A DNA stretch of 17,756 nucleotides. Origin: Alphaproteobacteria bacterium UBA3637. GTDB lineage: Bacteria > Pseudomonadota > Alphaproteobacteria > CAAHEQ01 > UBA3637. The stretch is from the NCBI GenBank assembly GCA_002373615.1, contig DFKU01000074.1:1-17756 (forward strand). Direction: 5' to 3'. The notes beneath the pieces are model-generated. The model worked only from the letters and a program-made list of their open reading frames with translations, did no database searches and was not told where the DNA came from. A program made the translations under genes and the position numbers. This document shows positions 7,879 through 13,757 of this stretch, in pieces (the first letter of the stretch is position 1; each line of letters opens with the position of its first letter).

Positions 7879-8110
7879 GAGTCCGATAATTGATGATTTT
7901 TGGTGATTTTTAACAATCGGAGTATGTAAATTGGCTAACGCACAATTTATCCCTCATTTCATTCGGGACCGCCTACGGCGTCCTGTCTGCGGGACACATT
8001 TGCGTCCCTTGCCATCGGACTCGCGGAAAGGCTTGCAAACAAAAGTAAAAGCCCTCATTTCGTTGAGGGCTTTATAACCTGGGGCGCGCTGCTTTGCAAT
8101 TATCGGACTC
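7879..8110. mobile_element. MITE-like element, copy B (232 bp)
   Basis: The ends are perfect 14-bp terminal inverted repeats, GAGTCCGATAATTG (7879-7892) and CAATTATCGGACTC (8097-8110). The interior has several hairpins: GGACCGCC/GGCGTCC, GGGAC/GTCCC, and a perfect 10-bp stem AAAGCCCTCA/TGAGGGCTTT (8048-8073). A third copy of the end core, ATCGGACTC, lies inside at 8014-8022. No transposase is encoded; the open frame through it (LANAQFIPHFIRDRLRR) is not conserved as protein against copy C and I treat it as chance. No target-site duplication is clear. A second copy in the same orientation is at 10732-10947. Confidence 0.75.
8048..8073 (-). terminator. terminator hairpin within the MITE, serving the RiPP-like operon
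   Basis: A perfect 10-bp stem with a 6-base loop, followed on the minus strand by TTTTACTTTTG. It lies about 75 bases downstream of the last peptide gene of the cassette, so the element may provide the operon's terminator. The same stem with a different loop is conserved in copy C. Confidence 0.6.
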
Positions 8111-8147
8111 ATATTATGGCAAATTTAAGAGAAAAAATTGAAAAATC

Positions 8148-8294
8148 CTAGGCTTTTTTATAAATATTCTTTAAATTCTTTTCCAAATTGACAGTTTCCG
8201 CTTTATAAGCAGGACAGGGTGAACTACATGGGCAAGCACAGCTTGGAATTGAGAATTTGACTGATGAGTTTTTATTGATTTCTAATGTTTTCAT
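8148..8294 (-). CDS. Cys-rich putative RiPP precursor peptide 1 (48 aa)
   Basis: A 48-residue reading frame beginning MKTLEI, with a Cys-rich centre PSCACPCSSPCPAYK (C19, C21, C23, C27) and a Cys-free tail ETVNLEKNLKNIYKKA. It is a clear paralogue of the peptide at 10517-10657: the same first six residues, the same SVK and PSC positions and the same tail with conservative changes, which supports both as real genes. The start has AAGGAG before the ATG, as in the other copy. It lies 62 bases downstream of the radical SAM/SPASM gene. A likely role is substrate of that enzyme, giving Cys thioether cross-links as in sactipeptides or ranthipeptides; this is inference from gene arrangement and composition. 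The conserved tail after the Cys residues could be part of the product, with the acceptor residues, or a follower. No protease or exporter gene is near. Confidence 0.8.
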   Translation of the reverse strand: MKTLEINKNSSVKFSIPSCACPCSSPCPAYKAETVNLEKNLKNIYKKA

Positions 8295-8324
8295 TTTTAG
8301 CTCCTTTTTCAAATTAACATTCTT

Positions 8325-8353
8325 GTTTTAAACCATTTTTATGGGGATGTCAA
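8325..8353 (-). promoter_or_regulatory. possible internal promoter of precursor peptide 1
   Basis: On the minus strand TTGACA (8348-8353), 17 bp, TAAAAC (8325-8330), directly after the stop of the radical SAM gene and 31 bp before the peptide start. The -35 is perfect and the -10 matches 4 of 6. It could give extra precursor transcript independent of the operon. Confidence 0.4.
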
Positions 8354-8356
8354 GAA

Positions 8357-9664
8357 CTATGTAAGAGATCTCTTCAATAATTCTTTTAGTGCGTATTTTG
8401 CATAAATACAGTTTGGTTTATCAATAGCTAATTGATTTCCAAACAATTTATCAGCTTGATAGGCGCATCCTCCTCCACATATTCTAATGGCAGGACATTT
8501 CAGACATTTTGTTTTATTGACAGTCAAGTTTTCTTTCCATTTTTTGTAATTTATGGATTGTTGTATTTTTGAAATAGAATCAGTATTGATATTGCCACAA
8601 ATTTCTCCTTTAGGTTGGTTCCAGTAGCCATGGCAGATAACAACATCCCCATTTGGTGTAATAACAAACTGCTCTCCTCCACGAGCAGGGCAATCATTAT
8701 ACTTAAAAGTCGAAGAATAAAAGGCGGAATATTTGCGTTCCAGTCTTTCGTCTATGATATCTTTTGGTAAAAGATAATCCCTTAATTCAAATAGAAATTT
8801 TGATACTTTTTTATAATATGATTTCCATTCATTTGTTGGGGATGAAAATATAAAAGGATTAAATCCAAAACCTGGAATGCCAATTTCAGATAACCACTTT
8901 TTTAGTAAAGGATGATCAATGGCTTCTTTTGATAATGTTACAGAAAGTCCAAATTCAATGTTTAATTCCTTTAGTCTTTGAACTTTTTTTATGACAGTAT
9001 CGTAAACACTTGTATCTTGTTCTTTAAAAACTCTGAAATTGTCTGTAAGTTCTTTAGGGCCATCCAAAGAAAGACTAAGCTGTATTTTGTTTTCTTTAAT
9101 AAATTTCATATACTCATCAGTCAGCATCGTTCCGTTTGTGATGATAGAAAATTTAATTTTTACTGGTTGAGTTTTTCCAAATAGAATTGCTTTTTTGATA
9201 AGATCAAATTTTAAAGTTGGTTCTCCGCCATAAAATAAAACGGTTCCATCTTTTAATTTATTTTCTTTTAAATAATTAGAAAACTTTTGTAAGGCATTCA
9301 GTAGCGTTTTTTCAGACATGTAAATCATTGCACGATTATTAATTTTCCCAATAAAACAATATTTACACCCTAAATTGCAACCAGATGCAGGAATAATATA
9401 CATCAAGGAAAAGGAACCTACTTGATTGTTGATTGTTTTGATTAATAATTGTTCTACATCGTCATCTTGTTTTTCAGAGTTGACGAGGATTCCATTTTCT
9501 TTTAATAAAATAATTTCTTTTTGGGAAAATGATTTTAATTGATTAGAGAAAAGATTATTCGTTTCATTTTTGGATAATAATATGGGTTTGAAGAGAAGAC
9601 TGTTAAAAATTGCATACGTATCTCTTTTTAAATAAACCTTGTGAGTAAATTTAGAAAGTTTCAT
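8357..9664 (-). CDS. radical SAM/SPASM peptide-modifying enzyme
   Basis: A 435-residue protein with the layout of RiPP-maturing radical SAM enzymes. Residues 1-85 form an N-terminal region (VYLKRDTYAIFNSLLFKPILLS-like start) often seen in such maturases and possibly a peptide-binding domain. The radical SAM barrel follows with CX3CX2C at C96, C100 and C103 (SGCNLGCKYCF), the SAM-binding GGEPT (146-150) and SLDGP. The C-terminal SPASM region supplies the Cys set for auxiliary Fe-S clusters: C325, C344, C356, C387, C390, C396, C400 and C419, including CLKCPAIRICGGGC. This arrangement is typical of thioether-forming enzymes and anaerobic sulfatase-maturase relatives. The ATG overlaps the methyltransferase stop as ATGA, with GGAGGAAC as Shine-Dalgarno, so the two are co-translated. 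Small Cys-rich peptide genes lie upstream and downstream, so peptide modification is the best reading; the exact bond formed cannot be told. Confidence 0.92.
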   Translation of the reverse strand: MKLSKFTHKVYLKRDTYAIFNSLLFKPILLSKNETNNLFSNQLKSFSQKEIILLKENGILVNSEKQDDDVEQLLIKTINNQVGSFSLMYIIPASGCNLGCKYCFIGKINNRAMIYMSEKTLLNALQKFSNYLKENKLKDGTVLFYGGEPTLKFDLIKKAILFGKTQPVKIKFSIITNGTMLTDEYMKFIKENKIQLSLSLDGPKELTDNFRVFKEQDTSVYDTVIKKVQRLKELNIEFGLSVTLSKEAIDHPLLKKWLSEIGIPGFGFNPFIFSSPTNEWKSYYKKVSKFLFELRDYLLPKDIIDERLERKYSAFYSSTFKYNDCPARGGEQFVITPNGDVVICHGYWNQPKGEICGNINTDSISKIQQSINYKKWKENLTVNKTKCLKCPAIRICGGGCAYQADKLFGNQLAIDKPNCIYAKYALKELLKRSLT

Positions 9665-10503
9665 TGTTCCTCCTTTTTAATGACATAAATATTTAAAGAA
9701 ATGGAGATATTCTTTATGGGGTGGGGGAATTTAGTTACTTCATGATGCATCAAAGGTGTCATGTAAATTAAATCTTTATAATATTTTTCAGTTAAAGGAT
9801 ATTTATTTTCAATTGTTTTTTTATGAATTTTAATAAAATGTTTTTCTAAATTATTCAAAACATCATCTTCTTTTTCATATTCTTTTAAACCATAAATAGT
9901 TCTTACTTCTTTCAAATAAGAAGAAGTCGGGCTTACTTTTATAAAAATGCCATTTGGTTTTAATACGCGTAAAACCTCTTGATACATAAAAGGTGAGAGG
10001 ATATCAACAATAGCATCAAATGAAGAATCTTTGAAAGGAAGATGATTGACATCAGCTACAATTGGTAAATAATTATCTTTTAAATAATCTGTTGCCATTT
10101 GGATTCCTTTGGGAGATAAATCGCAACCTATTATCGTAGCATCCTTTAACTGTTTTGAAATAGTGTGAAGATGTGTTCCTTCTCCACACCCCAAATCTAA
10201 AATTAAAGGGGATTTTTGTTTTTTTAAAATTTTGGTGATTTCTTTGTGAAGCTCATCATAAAAACCAGCTAAAATAAAAGAACGACGAGCTTGAAATAAT
10301 TTCAAGTCATAAAAATCATCATTTAAACTACGTTCTTGCCGTAATAAACGGATACACCCTTTCCGAGAAAAATCAAATTGATGGTTTCGTGGACACTTCA
10401 ATGAACTTTTAGACAAAAAAACAAACCCACCACATATTGGGCAAATAAAAACATCTTGCCATCTATGAAATAAATCTTTGGCGATTTGTAATTTAGAGAG
10501 CAT
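9661..10503 (-). CDS. RlmA-type 23S rRNA (guanine-N1) methyltransferase homologue
   Basis: This SAM-dependent methyltransferase (280 aa from the ATG chosen) matches the RlmA family along its length. An N-terminal zinc finger has CPIC, KCPRNH (C21, C24, C37, H41), followed by HQFDFSRKGCIRLL, which parallels HQFDMAKEGYVNLL of E. coli RlmA. LFQARRSFILAGFYD parallels MMQARRAFLDAGHY. The SAM motif is LDLGCGEG (about 102-109), and YMTPLMHHE occupies the place of LQMTPF. The family methylates G745 or G748 in helix 35 of 23S rRNA; the relative TlrB gives tylosin resistance to its producer. Starts at TTG (10512) and GTG (10509) are in frame but none has a clear Shine-Dalgarno, so the start is uncertain. 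It follows the precursor stop by 13 bases and overlaps the radical SAM gene by 4. A self-resistance role is possible; modifying the peptide is an alternative. Confidence 0.85.
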   Translation of the reverse strand: MLSKLQIAKDLFHRWQDVFICPICGGFVFLSKSSLKCPRNHQFDFSRKGCIRLLRQERSLNDDFYDLKLFQARRSFILAGFYDELHKEITKILKKQKSPLILDLGCGEGTHLHTISKQLKDATIIGCDLSPKGIQMATDYLKDNYLPIVADVNHLPFKDSSFDAIVDILSPFMYQEVLRVLKPNGIFIKVSPTSSYLKEVRTIYGLKEYEKEDDVLNNLEKHFIKIHKKTIENKYPLTEKYYKDLIYMTPLMHHEVTKFPHPIKNISISLNIYVIKKEEQ

Positions 10504-10516
10504 TTGCACCAAAAGG

Positions 10517-10657
10517 CTATGCTTTTTTGTAGATATCTTTTAGATTTCTATCCAAATTTACAGTTTCTGTTTTATGAATGGCACAAGGTGAACTGCAAGA
10601 ACAACTTGGAGTATTCATTTTAACAGATGTTGTTTTTTTGATTTCTAGTGTTTTCAT
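10517..10657 (-). CDS. Cys-rich putative RiPP precursor peptide 2 (46 aa)
   Basis: First gene of the cassette, a 46-residue peptide beginning MKTLEI with core PSCSCSSPCAIHK (C19, C21, C25) and tail ETVNLDRNLKDIYKKA. Compared with the peptide at 8148-8294 it lacks one two-residue Pro-Cys step and so has three instead of four Cys, while the spacing SSPC and the tail are kept. Tail changes are conservative (E/D, K/R, N/D), which indicates selection on the tail as protein. AAAGGAG precedes the ATG by six bases. A near-consensus promoter lies at 10688-10715, so it is probably the most strongly expressed gene of the operon, as expected for a precursor. Function as radical SAM substrate is inferred. 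Confidence 0.82.
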   Translation of the reverse strand: MKTLEIKKTTSVKMNTPSCSCSSPCAIHKTETVNLDRNLKDIYKKA

Positions 10658-10687
10658 TTTAAGCTCCTTTCTTTAAATGACAAGATG

Positions 10688-10715
10688 ATTATAATAAAAT
10701 TTTAGATAGTGTCAA
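10688..10715 (-). promoter_or_regulatory. near-perfect sigma-70 promoter of the RiPP-like operon
   Basis: On the minus strand TTGACA (10710-10715), 16 bp, TATAAT (10688-10693), ending 30 bp before the ATG of the first peptide. Both hexamers are perfect; the spacer is one base short. It starts just beside the left end of MITE copy C. Confidence 0.8.
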
Positions 10716-10731
10716 GAAAAAAATTATTTAA

Positions 10732-10947
10732 GAGTCCGATAATTGAGGAATTTTAACAATCGGAGTATGTAAATTGGCTGACGCACAATTTATCCCTCTC
10801 TTTGTTCGGGACCACCTACGGCGTCCTGTCTGCGGGACACAAATGCGTCCCTTGCCACCGGACTCGCGGAAATGCTTGCGGTTAAAAGTAAAAGCCCTCA
10901 TTTTCTTGAGGGCTTTAAAACATGGTGCACGAGAAAAGAATCGGACT
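10732..10947. mobile_element. MITE-like element, copy C (216 bp)
   Basis: Same orientation as the copy at 7879-8110 and similar along most of its length, for example GTAAATTGGCT, ACGCACAATTTATCCCTC and GGCGTCCTGTCTGCGGGACA. The left end GAGTCCGATAATTG is perfect; the right end is worn to AATCGGACTA. The internal terminator-like stem AAAGCCCTCA/TGAGGGCTTT (10891-10916) is exactly conserved while its loop differs. A block of about 12 bases after the left end is missing compared with copy B. The right end runs into the stop codon of the neighbouring minus-strand gene. Confidence 0.72.
10891..10916 (-). terminator. terminator hairpin within MITE copy C
   Basis: Perfect 10-bp stem, 6-base loop, followed on the minus strand by TTTTACTTTT. 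It lies 30 bases after the stop of the gene downstream of recA and is well placed to end that transcript before the RiPP-like operon promoter. Confidence 0.6.
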
Positions 10948-11521
10948 AAAATTCACCTTCTCTATCACGCATCCAGAGATAGGTATCCAATTCTGCATGT
11001 GTTAATGAAAAATCAATTGACACTAACACTTGATTCATACATCCAGAAAAATAAGCGTAATCCAATAATTTTTTTGTATCTGGTAACGAAAGTAAAAGAC
11101 TTATTTGTCGTGCGATACGTTCATCATAAATAAAATACTTTTCCATGTTAGAAAAGAAGCAATATTTTGTTGCAAAAACATACACTTGTTCTGAAGTGTT
11201 GGCTGGATGAGTCCATTTGGCTATTTCCATTACAACAGATGGATCACCTTCTTTTACGCGTCTTTCAAAATCAGGAATCTCCACGATATGCTTTGCCATT
11301 GAAAATGGAGCACGCAAAAAAGTACGATACAGATCATTTAAAACAGCTACTTTTAATAAAACCTCATTCAAATCCGTATGGGAAAGAGGATTTGTGAAAA
11401 CACCTTTCACCACTTGAAAAGAGTGTTTTCCTGCTTGCCACTTAGGCAAATTCAGGCGTGCCTGCTGGCACACCTGAAATTCGTCCAATGTTAGTTTATT
11501 CGGCTTCGGTGGGGGCATCAT
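10946..11521 (-). CDS. protein of unknown function overlapping recA
   Basis: A reading frame of about 191 residues that starts inside the 3' end of recA in another frame. Two tandem ATG codons (11521 and 11518) follow a possible TTG at 11533, all without a strong Shine-Dalgarno; a start after the recA stop is also possible, so the N-terminus is uncertain. The clearest feature is HPANTSEQVYVFATKYCFFS followed by KYFIYDERI; such a 'fASKy..F......IYD' pattern occurs in some uncharacterised helical proteins, but I do not assign a family. It is not recX by sequence, although it sits where recX or a SOS-linked gene could be. The stop codon TAG lies in the worn right end of the MITE, so the original C-terminus may have been changed. 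Confidence 0.65.
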   Translation of the reverse strand: MMPPPKPNKLTLDEFQVCQQARLNLPKWQAGKHSFQVVKGVFTNPLSHTDLNEVLLKVAVLNDLYRTFLRAPFSMAKHIVEIPDFERRVKEGDPSVVMEIAKWTHPANTSEQVYVFATKYCFFSNMEKYFIYDERIARQISLLLSLPDTKKLLDYAYFSGCMNQVLVSIDFSLTHAELDTYLWMRDREGEF

Positions 11522-12530
11522 TGTCACCCACAATCATTTCGCGCGAAATATCTTTAGCATGATCCCGAATGGCCTTTTCCAATTCTTCAGCCACCTTTGG
11601 ATTGTCTTTCAAATATTGACGCGCCGATTCACGACCTTGGCCGATGCGGGTATCTTTATAGGAAAACCAAGAGCCCGCCTTTTCAATCAGACCAGCCTTG
11701 ACCCCCAAATCAAGGAGTTCGCCCATTTTGGACACACCTTCCCCATACAGAATATCAAAGTCCACCGTCTTAAACGGAGGCGCCACTTTATTCTTTACAA
11801 TCTTAACACGGGTTTGGTTACCGATGACATCTTCATGATCTTTGATGGAACCGATTCGGCGAATATCCATGCGCACGCTGGCATAAAATTTCAAGGCATT
11901 TCCGCCTGTGGTTGTTTCAGGATTCCCAAACATCACACCGATTTTCATACGAATCTGGTTGATGAAAATAACAAGCGTATTTGTCCGCGCCACGGAGGCG
12001 GTCAATTTACGCAAAGCTTGACTCATCAAACGTGCTTGTAAGCCCATGTGTTGATCGCCCATGTCCCCTTCCAGTTCGGCTTTGGGAACTAAGGCCGCTA
12101 CAGAATCCACCACCAATACACTGATGGTACCGGAGCGCACCAAGGTGTCGGCAATTTCCAGCGCTTGTTCACCGGTATCGGGTTGCGAAATCAATAAATC
12201 ATCAATTTTGACACCCAATTTTCTGGCATAGATGGGATCCAAAGCGTGTTCGGCATCGACATAAGCGCAAATGCCCCCTTGTTTTTGAGCTTCAGCCACC
12301 ACATGCAAAGCAAGGGTTGTTTTCCCTGAACTTTCCGGACCATAAATTTCAATAATACGCCCCTTTGGTAATCCACCAATCCCAAGGGCCAAATCTAACC
12401 CCAAAGACCCCGTTGAGATGGCGGGCATATCAATGGCGTTTTCTTGTTGCCCCAAACGCATGATGGACCCTTTTCCAAATGCGCGTTCAATCTGTGCTAC
12501 AGCGGCATCTAATGCTTTATCTTTTTCCAT
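11496..12530 (-). CDS. recA: recombinase RecA
   Basis: Complete RecA (344 aa), the strand-exchange ATPase and LexA co-protease. Walker A GPESSGKTT is at 64-72, the catalytic E94 in DAEHALDP, Walker B LVVDS at 139-143, the signature ALRKLTASV at 172-180 and the allosteric NQIR at 191-194. The C-terminus ends with a short acidic tail (DNDAPTEAE). The ATG is preceded by GGAGAAAAATC. The promoter and a GTTC-N7-GTTC box lie directly upstream. It follows the Fo operon on the same strand with only 75 bases between atpF and recA, so some read-through is possible. Base composition is higher in GC than in the accessory region next to it. Confidence 0.98.
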   Translation of the reverse strand: MEKDKALDAAVAQIERAFGKGSIMRLGQQENAIDMPAISTGSLGLDLALGIGGLPKGRIIEIYGPESSGKTTLALHVVAEAQKQGGICAYVDAEHALDPIYARKLGVKIDDLLISQPDTGEQALEIADTLVRSGTISVLVVDSVAALVPKAELEGDMGDQHMGLQARLMSQALRKLTASVARTNTLVIFINQIRMKIGVMFGNPETTTGGNALKFYASVRMDIRRIGSIKDHEDVIGNQTRVKIVKNKVAPPFKTVDFDILYGEGVSKMGELLDLGVKAGLIEKAGSWFSYKDTRIGQGRESARQYLKDNPKVAEELEKAIRDHAKDISREMIVGDNDAPTEAE

Positions 12531-12544
12531 GATTTTTCTCCTTT

Positions 12545-12559
12545 GTTCTGGTTTTGTTC
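12545..12559 (-). promoter_or_regulatory. LexA (SOS) box upstream of recA
   Basis: GTTC-N7-GTTC on the plus strand (GAAC-N7-GAAC towards recA): GTTC at 12545-12548 and 12556-12559. This is the direct-repeat LexA operator known from alphaproteobacteria. It lies at about the expected transcription start, between the -10 box and the Shine-Dalgarno. Confidence 0.8.
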
Positions 12560-12566
12560 TTCTTTG

Positions 12567-12595
12567 ATTGTAATCAAATTTTGAACATATTGCAA
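12567..12595 (-). promoter_or_regulatory. sigma-70 promoter of recA
   Basis: On the minus strand TTGCAA (12590-12595), 17 bp, TACAAT (12567-12572). The predicted start falls at the edge of the LexA box, giving a coherent SOS-controlled promoter. Confidence 0.65.
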
Positions 12596-12605
12596 GATGT
12601 TTTTT

Positions 12606-13073
12606 TTAAACAAACTCTTTTTTATCGAGCATTTGAAGAAAATGTTGAATTTCTTTATCCATAGATTTTGTTGAAGCGGCCTTTAAAATTTTCCGTTCAA
12701 CTTTATCTAACAGTTCAGCGCGTAATTGATTTTTAATTTGCGCTTCTGTTAATTTTAAACGTGTTTGATAATCTTGCTTTTTTATTTGAATTTGTACATT
12801 TGTTTTTTGCAAGAATTCTTGCTGAAGGGCTTTTATTTGTTGATGTTGTTCCTTTAAATCAGACTGTTCTAAAACTTTTTTTTGTTCTTCTTTTAATAGG
12901 TCTTGCGCCTCGGATAAAGTTTCATGGGCTTGATTGATTTGATCTAAAATCTGCTGACGCTTTGTTCCGAAAAATTTTTGAAAAGATTTACGTACTGGGG
13001 AAAAAATAATCATCCCGACAACAAGGATAAAAGCTAAGCTGAGCCAAAATTCAGGATTTAGAAACGGATTCAT
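12606..13073 (-). CDS. atpF: ATP synthase Fo subunit b
   Basis: A 155-residue b-type stator subunit: one N-terminal membrane helix (about residues 7-27, FWLSLAFILVVGMIIFSP) and a long charged coiled coil of Glu, Gln, Lys and Leu that reaches up to F1. By position, second of the two b-like genes after atpE, it is the b rather than the b' subunit, following the usual alphaproteobacterial order. It overlaps the preceding gene by ATGA, so the two stator subunits are co-translated in equal amounts, matching a b/b' heterodimer. It is the last gene of the Fo operon; F1 genes are not in this window, consistent with the separate Fo and F1 operons of this class. Confidence 0.9.
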   Translation of the reverse strand: MNPFLNPEFWLSLAFILVVGMIIFSPVRKSFQKFFGTKRQQILDQINQAHETLSEAQDLLKEEQKKVLEQSDLKEQHQQIKALQQEFLQKTNVQIQIKKQDYQTRLKLTEAQIKNQLRAELLDKVERKILKAASTKSMDKEIQHFLQMLDKKEFV

Positions 13074-13486
13074 AAGCGCCCCTTTATTGCCTTTGCAACA
13101 AAATCACCTGATTGATCCAAAATTTCTTTTTCTATGTGCTCCATCTTTTGAATCTTTGTTTGAAAAGATTTTAAAAGCGCTTTTTCTGTTTTTGTGAGTT
13201 CTTCTTGAAAAAGTTTGAAAGATTTTTCTTGCGTCATTGCCAATCGTTCAGAATATCTTTTTTCTTGACGTTGTTTGTATTGTTCCTGTTTTTCTTCTAA
13301 GTCTTGGACTTTTTTTGTTAAAAGTTCTGCCCGATCTATGATGGTATCAACTTGATATTGACGCGCTTTAAAAATACTGTTTAACAGGGGGAAAACAAGA
13401 AACTGAATCCCCAGATAAAGCCCCCCAAAACTGATCAGCAACCAAAAAATTTGGCTGATAAGATAAGTTGTTTCAAATTGAGGCAT
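13070..13486 (-). CDS. atpF': ATP synthase Fo subunit b'
   Basis: A 138-residue second b-type subunit with an N-terminal membrane helix (about residues 7-33, including IFWLLISFGGLYLGIQFLVFP) and a coiled coil rich in Lys, Glu and Gln. The membrane start MPQFETTYLISQIFWLLISF is typical of b' (AtpG/AtpX) in alphaproteobacteria and phototrophs. It begins 9 bases after atpE and overlaps atpF by 4. Identity of b versus b' is based on gene order and this N-terminus. Confidence 0.88.
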   Translation of the reverse strand: MPQFETTYLISQIFWLLISFGGLYLGIQFLVFPLLNSIFKARQYQVDTIIDRAELLTKKVQDLEEKQEQYKQRQEKRYSERLAMTQEKSFKLFQEELTKTEKALLKSFQTKIQKMEHIEKEILDQSGDFVAKAIKGRL

Positions 13487-13495
13487 CTTTTACCC

Positions 13496-13741
13496 TTATA
13501 AGTACAATAAAACAATCGCCAGCCCCAAAGCATAAAGGGCAATTGCTTCGGTAATGGCGGCTCCGCCCCAGGCAAACAGACTCACATCATTTTTAACTTC
13601 AGGATTACGGCTGACAGCCGAAATAATTGTCACCCAAATTTGGGACACCCCTTTGGCGACCCCCAGCATCACCAGTGCAATCAAGCCTACAGACAAATAC
13701 CGCATACCATCGGCTAAATATTTCATTGACTCAGAATCCAT
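13496..13741 (-). CDS. atpE: ATP synthase Fo subunit c
   Basis: An 81-residue hairpin of two membrane helices joined by the polar loop SRNPEVKND, forming the proton-carrying c ring. The essential carboxylate is E65 in ITEAIALYAL. The residue after it is Ala and the position equivalent to the Na+ ligand Gln32 is Val, so proton coupling is expected rather than sodium. In helix 1 the small-residue packing motif is only partly kept (G27, A29, G31) and a Lys (K30) sits within it, where relatives usually have a hydrophobic or small residue. A strong G-rich Shine-Dalgarno (AAAGGGGGGAG) fits the high copy number of this subunit. Confidence 0.95.
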   Translation of the reverse strand: MDSESMKYLADGMRYLSVGLIALVMLGVAKGVSQIWVTIISAVSRNPEVKNDVSLFAWGGAAITEAIALYALGLAIVLLYL

Positions 13742-13757
13742 TTTCTCCCCCCTTTTT

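Noticed and set aside
7879..8110. Repeats considered as a CRISPR array or as an insertion sequence with transposase
   Set aside because: There is no regular repeat-spacer pattern and no transposase frame; terminal inverted repeats and small size fit a MITE-like element better.
10774..11133. Open frame of 119 codons starting in MITE copy C
   Set aside because: Its first part is the frame through the repeat; substitutions against copy B are not biased to synonymous sites and the rest runs antisense to the gene after recA.
10946..11521. Gene after recA as recX
   Set aside because: The sequence does not show the repeated three-helix pattern of RecX and has a different motif set.
13496..13741. 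Possible sodium-coupled c subunit (Gln in GVSQ, PEVKND loop)
   Set aside because: The Gln is at position 34, not 32, and the Ser after the key Glu is replaced by Ala, so the sodium site is incomplete.
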